Source: PFJX01 sp964466195
GTDB lineage: Bacteria > Pseudomonadota > Gammaproteobacteria > Burkholderiales > Thiobacillaceae
Assembly: GCA_964466195.1 (NCBI GenBank)
Contig: CAYXMQ010000015.1
Location: forward strand, 1-64,000
Reading direction: 5' to 3'
Length of the DNA: 64,000 nt
Both the position numbers and the translations under genes were made by a program. Under the pieces are notes generated by a model. The model had not been told where the DNA came from and did not search any database. It saw only the letters and a list, made by a program, of their open reading frames with translations. Positions 1 through 7,809 of the stretch are shown here, in pieces; the stretch's first letter is position 1; each line of letters opens with the position of its first letter.

Positions 1-51
1 GCTGCAAAACCCTGATTTGCGGGCGTTCGTTCCGGTGGGACGGCTGGACGC

Positions 52-456
52 TTACATCCAGGCGGCGCTGGAAGCCAGCAGAGCAACGCGCATGCGGCGG
101 TTGTCGAGGTAGAACAGCGCGAGTGTGGTGTTGACGACGGCGAAGCCGGGCAAGAGCGAAACCGGCCCCTGCCAGGTGGCCGCGGTCAAGGCGACGAAGA
201 GCAACACGAAGCCGATTGCCGCCGGGTGTCGGCGAGGATGCCCCTCCAGCCGGCCGGAGAGCAGCGTGCGTAGCGCCGTGCTGCCCATCGTGAAGGCGGC
301 CGTCCAGGCGCCGAGCAGCGCATACATCGCCGACCAGAGCAGCGCCCCGGCAGCCGACCATTTGCGGAAGGCGGAGCCGCCGTGCTGCAGATAGGCGCGC
401 CATTCCAGCAATACGCCGATGCCACCGACGGCATAGGCCAGCGCGAGCAGCGACAC
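52..456 (-). CDS. YgjV-like inner membrane protein, short at the C terminus
   Basis: A 134-residue hydrophobic protein with about four membrane segments resembling the YgjV family of inner membrane proteins of unknown function. The family-like features are an early R/K-W core, a segment ending in ALRTLL and a later hydrophobic helix with LLPGFAVVNTTLALF. YgjV proteins usually run to about 180 residues and continue past a W-x-x-N motif. This one stops right after AAWM, so the last 40 or so residues appear to be missing. It starts at GTG just after the stop of the upstream methyltransferase gene, suggesting translational coupling. Family assignment is from recall of sequence patterns. Whether the short end is a real truncation or a lineage variant cannot be decided here. 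Confidence 0.55.
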   Translation of the reverse strand: MSLLALAYAVGGIGVLLEWRAYLQHGGSAFRKWSAAGALLWSAMYALLGAWTAAFTMGSTALRTLLSGRLEGHPRRHPAAIGFVLLFVALTAATWQGPVSLLPGFAVVNTTLALFYLDNRRMRVALLASSAAWM

Positions 457-457
457 G

Positions 458-1993
458 TCAGGCGATTTGCAAGGCCTTCAGAATCGGCAACTGTTTCTGG
501 CCGAAGAGGGTGGCCTGCGCGGTGAGTTCGGCAAGGTTGTCGTCGGCGGTTTCGAGGGGCTTGCCGTCCTTGATCAGCTTCTGGCCCTGGGCGCCGAGTA
601 TTTGCCAGACAGATTGCGCCCATTCGGCGGGCTGTTTCTTGCCCTGGCTGTACGCTGACAAAAACAGTTGTTGGAAGCGCAGGAGCGGGATGCCGCCGCC
701 GGTCACCGGGCTGGCCAGGAAGCTGATCTCACTGCCGCCGCGCGCCTTGTTCAGCAGGTGGGTATTGAGCTTGTCGGTGTGTTTCCTGGCCTTGGCGATC
801 ACCGCTTCGTCCTGTACGGCAACGAGGTGGTTGGCCCCGGCCAGGATCATCATCGCCTGGAGAACGTGGGCGAAGGATATGTTCTTGTCCTTAACGGCGT
901 GTTCGATCTGACCCAGCGTTCTCGGTTTGTAGTCGGCTAGATAGTCCAGGATCGGTGCGTAGACGGCCTCGCTCATGCTGGCTTCGCCCAGACTGCCTGT
1001 GACCTTCAGGCTGACATCGGCACGATGGGTAACGAGGATCACCTTTTGCGCCCGGAGCTGTTCAGCTTGTTCCAGGGCGTTGAGCTTCCTTGCGCCCTTG
1101 ACCCAGTAGTCGCGGCGGAATTGCTGGTTGACCATGAAGTCGCGCACGCTCTCGCGGAACATGGCATCCGGAATCTCCTTCAGGAATGCTTGTTGCTCGG
1201 CGCTCAGGTTCACCGCATCGATATGGTCGAGGTAGTAAGCGGAGCAGGCAAAATTGAGCTTGGCGGGTTCCAGCCATTCGGCCATCGTGGCGAAGTGCAT
1301 CGGGTGCCAGTCGCGGTTGAAATACTCGTGCGCAAGATAATGGCGGTTCTGATCCTTGATCTTACTGATGCGCTCGGCGATTTGCGGGTTGGCGCGGGCG
1401 TAGGTCGGGTTGGTGGCAAGCAGCTTTTCCGTGAAGTCCAGCGCGCCGTCGATACGGCTGACTATACCTGTACCCTCGGCGCCGATGATCTCGGCGTGTT
1501 CGGTCATCAGGTGGCGCATCGGGGCAAAGGCCGCCCAGCCCGGCTGGGTGTTGTAGCTGATGTAGAGCACGCCACCGACCTTCAGCTTCTTGCGGATGAA
1601 GTCGACGATGACCGTGCGGTTCTCATCGGAAATCCAACTCCAGATACCGTGGATGCCGATGTAGTCGAAGTCAGGCAGATCCGGCCGGCTGGCAAAGTCG
1701 GCGAAGGCGTCATCATGCAGTTTCGCGCCAGAGCCCGCAGCCATCGCCAGCTCCTGGGCAAAACCGGCTTGAGACGGATTGAAATCGGTGCCGTGCCAGG
1801 AGGTGACGGAGGCGGCGGCGTGCAGGTTGGCGCTCAAACCCTGGCCGAAGCCGAGCTCGCAGGCGGCGCCGAATTCAGGGCAGTTCAGACCGGCGTTGAG
1901 AAAAGCCAGTTTGACCCGCAAGGGGTTCAGCTCTTGGTAGTAGCCAAAGGTGTAGCCGATATCGGCGACGTAGCCGGCAGTCCAGTCGTTCAT
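458..1993 (-). CDS. class I SAM-dependent methyltransferase with C-terminal regulatory domain
   Basis: A 511-residue protein beginning MNDWTAGYVADIGYTFGYY. The N-terminal half is a Rossmann methyltransferase: the SAM-binding region contains ACELGFGQG near residue 46, and acidic residues follow in GTDFNPSQ. The fold continues to about residue 200. The C-terminal part matches the methyltransferase regulatory domain pattern, with ALEQAEQLRAQKVILVTH followed by a winged-helix-like tail. The substrate is unknown; related proteins occur beside surface-layer or polysaccharide genes. The ATG at 1993 was preferred over an in-frame TTG nine codons upstream because AGCGAGA precedes it. It lies downstream of the S-layer-like gene and the DUF6447-like gene on the same strand and could modify a surface protein or glycan (inference). 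Confidence 0.8.
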   Translation of the reverse strand: MNDWTAGYVADIGYTFGYYQELNPLRVKLAFLNAGLNCPEFGAACELGFGQGLSANLHAAASVTSWHGTDFNPSQAGFAQELAMAAGSGAKLHDDAFADFASRPDLPDFDYIGIHGIWSWISDENRTVIVDFIRKKLKVGGVLYISYNTQPGWAAFAPMRHLMTEHAEIIGAEGTGIVSRIDGALDFTEKLLATNPTYARANPQIAERISKIKDQNRHYLAHEYFNRDWHPMHFATMAEWLEPAKLNFACSAYYLDHIDAVNLSAEQQAFLKEIPDAMFRESVRDFMVNQQFRRDYWVKGARKLNALEQAEQLRAQKVILVTHRADVSLKVTGSLGEASMSEAVYAPILDYLADYKPRTLGQIEHAVKDKNISFAHVLQAMMILAGANHLVAVQDEAVIAKARKHTDKLNTHLLNKARGGSEISFLASPVTGGGIPLLRFQQLFLSAYSQGKKQPAEWAQSVWQILGAQGQKLIKDGKPLETADDNLAELTAQATLFGQKQLPILKALQIA

Positions 1994-2114
1994 GTGCGGT
2001 CTCGCTGCAGTAATAAGCAAAGTAGGGACAAAGTATAAAACCTGGCGGAATTATCCTTGAATCCCACCTGACGTCGTTAGCCGACCGGGCGGTGGTTTTG
2101 TTGTCAGGCCACGC

Positions 2115-2345
2115 TCAACCGAGCTGCAGCGTTTCACCCTGCGCGATCACCTGTTCCAGCGGCGTCGGCAGCAGCGATTTCAGCGCGCCCAGGTAGGCAT
2201 TGCGCGCCGTTTGCGTAATGGCCAGATCGCGCTGCAATTCCCGGATTTTGTTTTCGGTCGCGGCGAGCATTTCAATTTGCTGCCTGGCCTCAGTGGACAG
2301 GCTGTCGAGGTCGTACTCAATATCGTCGATTCGGATGTTCGGCAT
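2115..2345 (-). CDS. small DUF6447-like protein
   Basis: A 76-residue acidic protein, MPNIRIDDIEYDLDSLS onward, followed by a predicted coiled-coil helix of about residues 18 to 60 and a short tail. The opening (short beta strands, I-D-x-x-x-Y-D) then a single amphipathic helix fits the DUF6447 pattern as I remember it. No signal peptide or enzymatic motif is seen. It sits directly downstream of the S-layer-like gene, separated by a strong intrinsic terminator, and has GGAACACAA before its ATG. Proximity suggests a role connected with the secreted protein, perhaps as a cytoplasmic partner, but nothing in the sequence proves it. Confidence 0.65.
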   Translation of the reverse strand: MPNIRIDDIEYDLDSLSTEARQQIEMLAATENKIRELQRDLAITQTARNAYLGALKSLLPTPLEQVIAQGETLQLG

Positions 2346-2361
2346 TTGTGTTCCTTCAATG

Positions 2362-2396
2362 AAAAAAACCCCGTCCCCTTGTGAGGGACGGGGTTT
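2362..2396 (-). terminator. intrinsic terminator of the S-layer-like gene
   Basis: Read on the minus strand, AAACCCCGTCCC pairs with GGGACGGGGTTT around a short loop and runs into a seven-T tract. It lies about 55 bases past the stop of the 1157-residue S-layer-like gene. Long GC-rich stems are typical of terminators behind highly expressed genes. Confidence 0.9.
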
Positions 2397-2450
2397 GAGA
2401 GGCTTGCGCCTGCACCCCTCGATGGTCTGAGGGGTAAATCTCCGGGGAGA

Positions 2451-5400
2451 TTAGGCCAGTGCAAGCACGCCAGCTGTAACAGAGCCAGTTGCAACGGTAC
2501 CAACAAGAATGATTGCTTCGAGGCCAAGGCCACCAGCTGCAGCATCCGCATCATAAACAACGAGTGAATCAGTACCGGTCGCAGAGGTCGTCCAGATGCT
2601 CGTTGAGCTGTCGAAGTTACCCTTCACCACGGAGACGGTCGTTGTTGCTGCCGCCGCTATGGTAGTACCAGCTGCACCCGTGTACGTTGCAGAAAGGGCA
2701 GACAGGTTAATGGTATCACCAGCCTTCATGCCGGTTACCTTGTCCACTCCAGTCAGCACTGTGGTACCAGAAACGATTGCCGCTCCAGTCCAAGTATCCC
2801 CAGCTGCAGCCATAACGATTCCGTCAATCACACCAGCAACGTGAGCACCGAAAGTGATGACATCAGCACCAGCGTTACCGGTGATCAGGTTGCCGCCGGT
2901 ACCTACGGTGATGGTATCCGCACCGGAACCGCCAGTAATGACGTTCAAGCCGTTGCCAGCAGTGATTTTGTTAGCGCCAGCAGAGCCAATTACAGTGATC
3001 GTGTTGTCACCATTGCCAACGGTGATGGTGTTAGCACCAGCAGCACCAAGAATCGTGTTATTGCCGTTGCCGGCAGTAATAACGTCGTCAGCTTGACCGC
3101 CGGTCAGCGTGCTGTTGCCGTTACCGGACACGATGGAGTTGCCCTTGCCCGCGATATCGGTGCCGGTCAGGGTGTTGTTGCCATTACCACCCTTGAGGGA
3201 GACGCCGTTGCCAGTGCCACCCGCGAAGTTCAAGGTCACTGCACCCGTCACCGCAGAAGCGTCGACCACGGAGTTGACGTTCAAAGGCGTAACGCCGGAA
3301 GTGATGCTCACGGCACCCGCACCCGTCACATTCACGTTGGTCAGGGCCGTGGCGCTGGTCAACGCATTGACCGTGATGTTATCGGTAGCGGTCAGGTTCA
3401 GGGTCTCGACACCGGCCAGCACAGGCGTGGTCAGGGTGATTGTGTTCACCGTGGAGGAGCCATCGCTGACGATCATGTTGACGGTATCCAGCTGACCGAC
3501 AGTCGCCGCACCGGTGACACCGACCGTGTAGGTACCGGAGGCTCTTGCAGTAAGCGCAGCGGCTTGAGTGGCGTTGAGGCCGGTCAAGGACGTTACGCCA
3601 CCATTCAGGATTGCCGAGGTGAAGGTGGAACCCGTGAACAGACTGAGGTCGGCGGAGATGCCGCTCTGGAGTTGAGCCACTTCGAAGTTGGTGAACTTCG
3701 CAGCACCGGTGGTGGCAAAGTCAGCGGCGTTAGCGAGGATCAGCCTGTCAGCCGAGCCAGCACCGCCATCGACGGTCTTGGTTTGCAGCGCGCCACCGTT
3801 GGTCGTCACGGTATCCGTACCGGAACCGCCCGTGTAGGTCTGGCCGGCACCGATGGTGATGGTGTTGCTGCCGCTGTTGCCGGAGGCATCGATGACGGCG
3901 GCTGCATCAAGGGTCGTGGTGCCGAAAGTTAGGCCGGCGGCGCCGGTCAGGTTCACCTTGGTGGCCAGGGTTGCAGACAAGCCAGTCAGCACGTTGGTGG
4001 CGCTGCCATTGCTGGCGACGTTCACCGTCGTTGCATTCACGTCGGTGTAGGTGCCGGCGGTGATGCCGCTGAGCGTGAAGTTCTGCGTGTGGCCGACGGT
4101 CGTGTTCACTGCGGTGACGTTGCCGGTCATGCCGGTAGCCGACACGTTCGTGAGTGCATTACCCGTCGCCGTGGTGTTCGCCGCCGCGTTATTCAGGGTA
4201 ACCGTGGTCAGCACGTTGTTCAGCGTGGAGCCGTCGGTGATGGTGTTGGTCGCACCGTAGTTGCCGTTCACGGTGGCACTGGCCAGGGCCGTGTTGGTCG
4301 TAGCCGTCACGTTCACGCCGTCAACCAGCAAAGCTTTAGCCGCATCAGCCGCAACAACCGCGTCAGCCGCCGTCTTGGCAGCCAGGGCGCTGGCGTCATT
4401 GACGACGTCGGCAGCGGCAGCAGTTGCACTTGCAGCGGTAGAAGCAGTCTGCAGCGGGGTCAGTACAGCCTGAGCGGCTGTGCGAGCGGCCGCGACGCTG
4501 GTCACCAGACCGGTCTGGAAGGCTGCGTCAATGGCAATCTTTTCTGCAGACGTGATCGCACCGGCTTGGTAGGCTGTTTTGGTAGCCAGCTGGATCGACA
4601 GAGCGGTGGACTGGTCGGCCGAGACGTTGGTGGCGTTGGTGATGGCGGTAGCCAGCGTGGCCTGGGCCGTCACCTTGGCGGCAGCGGCGGTTTTCGCCAA
4701 GCCGGAAGCGTCGGTGTCACCAGTAGCAGCACCGTTTGCCGTATTCGCAGCGGTTTGCGCTGTTACGTTGGCGGTACGGGTGGCCAGGGCGACGGCATCA
4801 ACGGTATTGGCGTTAACGGACGTGCCGTTGGTGAAGGTGATTGCGCCATCCTTGGCGGTGGCGGTCAACGTACCCGCGCCCTTGAGGCCAATGGTGCCGG
4901 TCGCGAAGGTGTTAGTCGCGGTGACGTTTCCAGCGGCTGCAGTGGTGGCGCCAATGCTGATGTTGCCAGCGGTGCTGTTGGACACAGTGACATTGTTGCC
5001 GCCATTGACGGACACGCCTGCCAGGCCATTCGCCACGTTGATGTCGGTGGTAGCAGCAGCGACCACGCCGGCGATGGCGAGGCTGGAAGCGACATTGACT
5101 GTCTGCAGGCCGGTCCAACCGGATACGTCTGCAGCGGTGATCGCAGCAGCAGAGGTCACATTGGCCACTTCAACATTCTTGACCGTGACAGCTGCAGCAA
5201 ATGTACCGGCGTTGACGACGTTAAGGGTATCGGTACCTGCGCCGCCATCGATTGCATCCAGTGAGGAGAAGGAATCCGCAGCGGCAATCACGGGGGCATT
5301 GATGGTGTCGTTGCCGGAGGTGCCGGCAACGGTATCAATACCGGTCGTGAGAGCAAAAGTCTGACCAGGCACGGAAGTCCCTGCGCTAGTCGCTGCAGTC

Positions 5401-5924
5401 ACTGCTGCATTCACGCCAGCCGTGGCCGCTGTCAGTGTGGCAGCGACATCCGTTACGTTGGCCAGCCAGGCGCGGGCGCTTGCTGCGGCCGCGGTGCCGC
5501 TGTAGCCGACGATTTCGGTAGTGGTGTCCAGTGCGGTCGTGAACGCGGTGGCCGCGGCCAATTTGTTGGCGATGGCGGTGGCATCGGTGCCCTGGGCGCT
5601 GTAGGTCAGTTGCAGTGCGATCTGGGCGAAAGTCTGGGTGCCGCTGGACAGTTGTCCGGCCCAATAGATCAGGCCCGCCGGCTCGGCGTTACGGCCGAAC
5701 AGGTTGAGATAGAGGTTGTTGACGATTTGCGTGCTGTTTTGTCCAGCGTAGAGGGCGGCATATTCAGCCGAGCCGCTGAAACCGGCGGCGATTGCAGTCA
5801 ACTCAGCTTGGGTAGCGGCAGTGGCGGGAAGCTTGGATTCCCAGTAGGCCAGACCAACCGGGTCGGCAGGGCGATTGAAATAAGCGACATAGAGTCGTTG
5901 TACTGCTGCGGTATTAATACCCAT
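2451..5924 (-). CDS. S-layer-like DUF4214/RTX-type secreted protein
   Basis: A 1157-residue protein very rich in Ala, Thr, Gly, Asn and Val, poor in charged residues and with no Cys. Residues about 5 to 110 form a DUF4214-type domain with two copies of a Y/F-x-R-x-A-D/E-x-x-G-L-x-Y-W pattern. Residues 195 to 240 and about 915 to 1030 carry haemolysin-type glycine/aspartate repeats (GTSGNDTI, GGAGTDTL, GGSGADTI, GNAGADVI). Residues about 375 to 540 are an Ala-rich helical insertion; the remainder is beta-rich. There is no Sec signal. The C terminus is uncleaved and hydrophobic (GVLALA), as expected for type I secretion. A strong AGGAG precedes the ATG. The likely exporter is the operon at 25157-31354. 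The architecture recalls Caulobacter RsaA, so it may be a surface-layer protein; a large adhesin is the alternative. Confidence 0.8.
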   Translation of the reverse strand: MGINTAAVQRLYVAYFNRPADPVGLAYWESKLPATAATQAELTAIAAGFSGSAEYAALYAGQNSTQIVNNLYLNLFGRNAEPAGLIYWAGQLSSGTQTFAQIALQLTYSAQGTDATAIANKLAAATAFTTALDTTTEIVGYSGTAAAASARAWLANVTDVAATLTAATAGVNAAVTAATSAGTSVPGQTFALTTGIDTVAGTSGNDTINAPVIAAADSFSSLDAIDGGAGTDTLNVVNAGTFAAAVTVKNVEVANVTSAAAITAADVSGWTGLQTVNVASSLAIAGVVAAATTDINVANGLAGVSVNGGNNVTVSNSTAGNISIGATTAAAGNVTATNTFATGTIGLKGAGTLTATAKDGAITFTNGTSVNANTVDAVALATRTANVTAQTAANTANGAATGDTDASGLAKTAAAAKVTAQATLATAITNATNVSADQSTALSIQLATKTAYQAGAITSAEKIAIDAAFQTGLVTSVAAARTAAQAVLTPLQTASTAASATAAAADVVNDASALAAKTAADAVVAADAAKALLVDGVNVTATTNTALASATVNGNYGATNTITDGSTLNNVLTTVTLNNAAANTTATGNALTNVSATGMTGNVTAVNTTVGHTQNFTLSGITAGTYTDVNATTVNVASNGSATNVLTGLSATLATKVNLTGAAGLTFGTTTLDAAAVIDASGNSGSNTITIGAGQTYTGGSGTDTVTTNGGALQTKTVDGGAGSADRLILANAADFATTGAAKFTNFEVAQLQSGISADLSLFTGSTFTSAILNGGVTSLTGLNATQAAALTARASGTYTVGVTGAATVGQLDTVNMIVSDGSSTVNTITLTTPVLAGVETLNLTATDNITVNALTSATALTNVNVTGAGAVSITSGVTPLNVNSVVDASAVTGAVTLNFAGGTGNGVSLKGGNGNNTLTGTDIAGKGNSIVSGNGNSTLTGGQADDVITAGNGNNTILGAAGANTITVGNGDNTITVIGSAGANKITAGNGLNVITGGSGADTITVGTGGNLITGNAGADVITFGAHVAGVIDGIVMAAAGDTWTGAAIVSGTTVLTGVDKVTGMKAGDTINLSALSATYTGAAGTTIAAAATTTVSVVKGNFDSSTSIWTTSATGTDSLVVYDADAAAGGLGLEAIILVGTVATGSVTAGVLALA

Positions 5925-6005
5925 CTTGATCTCCTAGGAAATGGAAAAACCAGTAACTGCTGTTAAAGGCAACAAAAAACATTCGCGAAATCTTTCTTGC
6001 CTGCT

Positions 6006-6034
6006 CGGATAGTGCCCGACCGGCGCCTTGCCAA
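6006..6034 (-). promoter_or_regulatory. possible sigma-70 promoter of the S-layer-like gene
   Basis: On the minus strand TTGGCA (6029-6034) and TATCCG (6006-6011) are spaced by 17 bases and lie just downstream of the Crp-type palindrome, about 85 bases before the start codon. The -10 match is weak, which would suit an activator-dependent promoter. The remaining 312-bp gap between 5925 and 6236 shows nothing else convincing apart from the ribosome-binding site AGGAG. Confidence 0.35.
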
Positions 6035-6035
6035 G

Positions 6036-6053
6036 ATGTGATGAGCGTCACAT
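6036..6053. promoter_or_regulatory. Crp-type palindromic operator
   Basis: ATGTGA-TGAGCG-TCACAT is a perfect inverted repeat, with the TGTGA-N6-TCACA core that Crp-family proteins bind. It lies 112-129 bases upstream of the start codon of the S-layer-like gene and next to a possible -35 element. No other perfect copy was noticed in the intergenic regions inspected by eye. A Crp-family regulator with a matching SRETVSR recognition helix is encoded at 18995-19756. Confidence 0.75.
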
Positions 6054-6236
6054 TTACGCGGACGGGCCTGGGTTGTTGTTTATTTGCACTTCTATTTAAA
6101 TGCAAGGGCTTATGCTAAATATTTCATGCGAAACACGTCAATGTGTGGCATGGAAAACTTCCGCGGCGGCATTGTACCCCGGAATACCCCTTCCGGCAGG
6201 GTGACTAGGTCGGTTACGTCGTACACAGTTGTTCGC

Positions 6237-7568
6237 TTATTGGCGTTGCCAAGCTGTGGCGCCGGTGGCGAGAAGGTTGTTGTCGATACGCCCTTGAAAA
6301 AGGTAGGCCGCGCTGCCGCCGTTTGCAGCGCCCAACTGGCCTTCGACGGCCATATTGGTGGGGCTGGCAAATTGACTGTTGCCATACAGGCGGCCGTCAG
6401 AGGCTATCTGGCCTTGGGCCTGAAAGGCATGGTGCTGGCTGCCAACGAGTTCGAATCCGGTCGTAAAGCTGGCACGTCCAAAATCGACTTGCAGTCGAGC
6501 GTTCTCGATTTTGGCAGGCGTGATCGCCCCCGTTGGTTCATTGATGATCATCGCTTCACTGCCCTTGAGAGCAAAGCTCATGGCGCCCGCGGCGGGTTTT
6601 TGCCAGTCCGGGCCTGGGCCGCGCAGGACGGCGAACCAGGGGTTGAGGGCGACGATGTTGCTGCCGTCTGCCAGCATAGCGGTGATGTCGATACCGGCTG
6701 GCTGGCCGGCAAGGGGACTCCATCGGCCCCAGTGGATCTGGCGCGGCGGCACGACAGGTACGGCTGCTACTGCCGCTGCCGTGGACGTAACTTCTGCCAG
6801 GACGTTGGCAGCCCGCTGCGATTCGCGTTCGGGCTCACTCCGATTCGTCGATGTGGTATTAGTGGTTTGGCGACCGGGCTCTTCGCGCCGCGGCGGTGCA
6901 AGGTGATCCGGCGCGTTGCCGTTGATGTGCAGCAGGCGCGGCTGTGCCTGTCCGCGCTCAATCTGCAAGAGCAGGCCAGTCTGCTCAGCCAGAAGGGCGA
7001 GGCTGGTCGATCCTTCGCAGGGGCCGCCACCCTCCAGAGTGCAGGCGAATCCAAAGGGGCTGGCGACGATACTGCCGCTGTGCACGGCAACGCGGGTCGT
7101 GCTGGCATCGGTGAAGACGGTGAAATCGGTGCCGCGCACCCCGATGGCTGCCACTGGGGTATTGAAGCGAAAGTTTTGCCGAGCGGCCTTTACTGCATGG
7201 CCCGTGATGTTGCGGGCGACGCCTTGTGTCAGTTCTATCTTGAAGCGGGCGCCAGCGGGGTCTTGTGCATTGATCCGCCAGATAACAATGCGAGCGCGAC
7301 TGCCGGGTCGCAAAATGAAGTAGCCGCCGTCCACTGTGCGGATGTAGACATGGCCATCGGCGCCGGTGACGATTTCGTCGCCTTCATGCACCGGACGCTC
7401 ACTGGCTGGCTGTCCGGCAAGGGTGGCTTCGCCGGCGACAAAGACGACGTTGCCGGCTATTGCGCTAAGGACGTTGTTTTCTGCTGCGCTTGCCGGCACG
7501 CAGGCAAACGCGAACCAGAGCAAAGCTGTCGTTGCGAGTACGATTTTATGCGTCAGAATATTGACCAT
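6237..7568 (-). CDS. secreted FecR-domain protein
   Basis: A 443-residue exported protein. Residues 1 to 28 form a Sec signal peptide (hydrophobic core ATTALLWFAF, cleavage near ASA-AE). A FecR domain spans about residues 50 to 185, with EGDEIVTGADGHVYI, the fold-typical FNTPVAAIGVRGTDF and the following VAVHSGSI. A proline/threonine-rich linker follows. The last 150 residues are beta-rich and end in alternating Gly/Ala strands (VEGQLGAANGGSAAYLF), reminiscent of TbpB-like small barrels. It is transcribed toward the S-layer-like gene and away from the TPR/barrel gene at 7810. FecR domains of this kind without a sigma factor are commonly found near CHASE2 cyclases and surface proteins. Its role here (periplasmic or surface sensing or assembly) is inference. 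Confidence 0.75.
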   Translation of the reverse strand: MVNILTHKIVLATTALLWFAFACVPASAAENNVLSAIAGNVVFVAGEATLAGQPASERPVHEGDEIVTGADGHVYIRTVDGGYFILRPGSRARIVIWRINAQDPAGARFKIELTQGVARNITGHAVKAARQNFRFNTPVAAIGVRGTDFTVFTDASTTRVAVHSGSIVASPFGFACTLEGGGPCEGSTSLALLAEQTGLLLQIERGQAQPRLLHINGNAPDHLAPPRREEPGRQTTNTTSTNRSEPERESQRAANVLAEVTSTAAAVAAVPVVPPRQIHWGRWSPLAGQPAGIDITAMLADGSNIVALNPWFAVLRGPGPDWQKPAAGAMSFALKGSEAMIINEPTGAITPAKIENARLQVDFGRASFTTGFELVGSQHHAFQAQGQIASDGRLYGNSQFASPTNMAVEGQLGAANGGSAAYLFQGRIDNNLLATGATAWQRQ

Positions 7569-7809
7569 GGCAGCGACTCCAGACCGTTGATACGGTGTGT
7601 CAGATGAGATCAGCAGGGATTGTTCCTTAGGCGGGTGTTGTAAAACAAGGAAATCTTGATCGGTAGTGTTTGTTCCTCTGCCACATAGACGCCTTTAGGC
7701 GCCATCCTTTACTTGCCGGGATGGGCGGTATTCAACTCCCTTCATAATGAAACGATCAGATCATCGCGATGGTTGCACATTTACATCATGCGTTAGAAAT
7801 GGGGGAAGC

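Noticed and set aside
2841..5264. Long plus-strand frames opposite the S-layer-like gene
   Set aside because: Composition reflects the repetitive Ala/Thr/Gly codons of the minus-strand gene; no independent start signals.
6084..7607. 507-codon plus-strand frame opposite the FecR-domain gene
   Set aside because: No family similarity, and the minus strand encodes a signal peptide and a FecR domain over the same bases.
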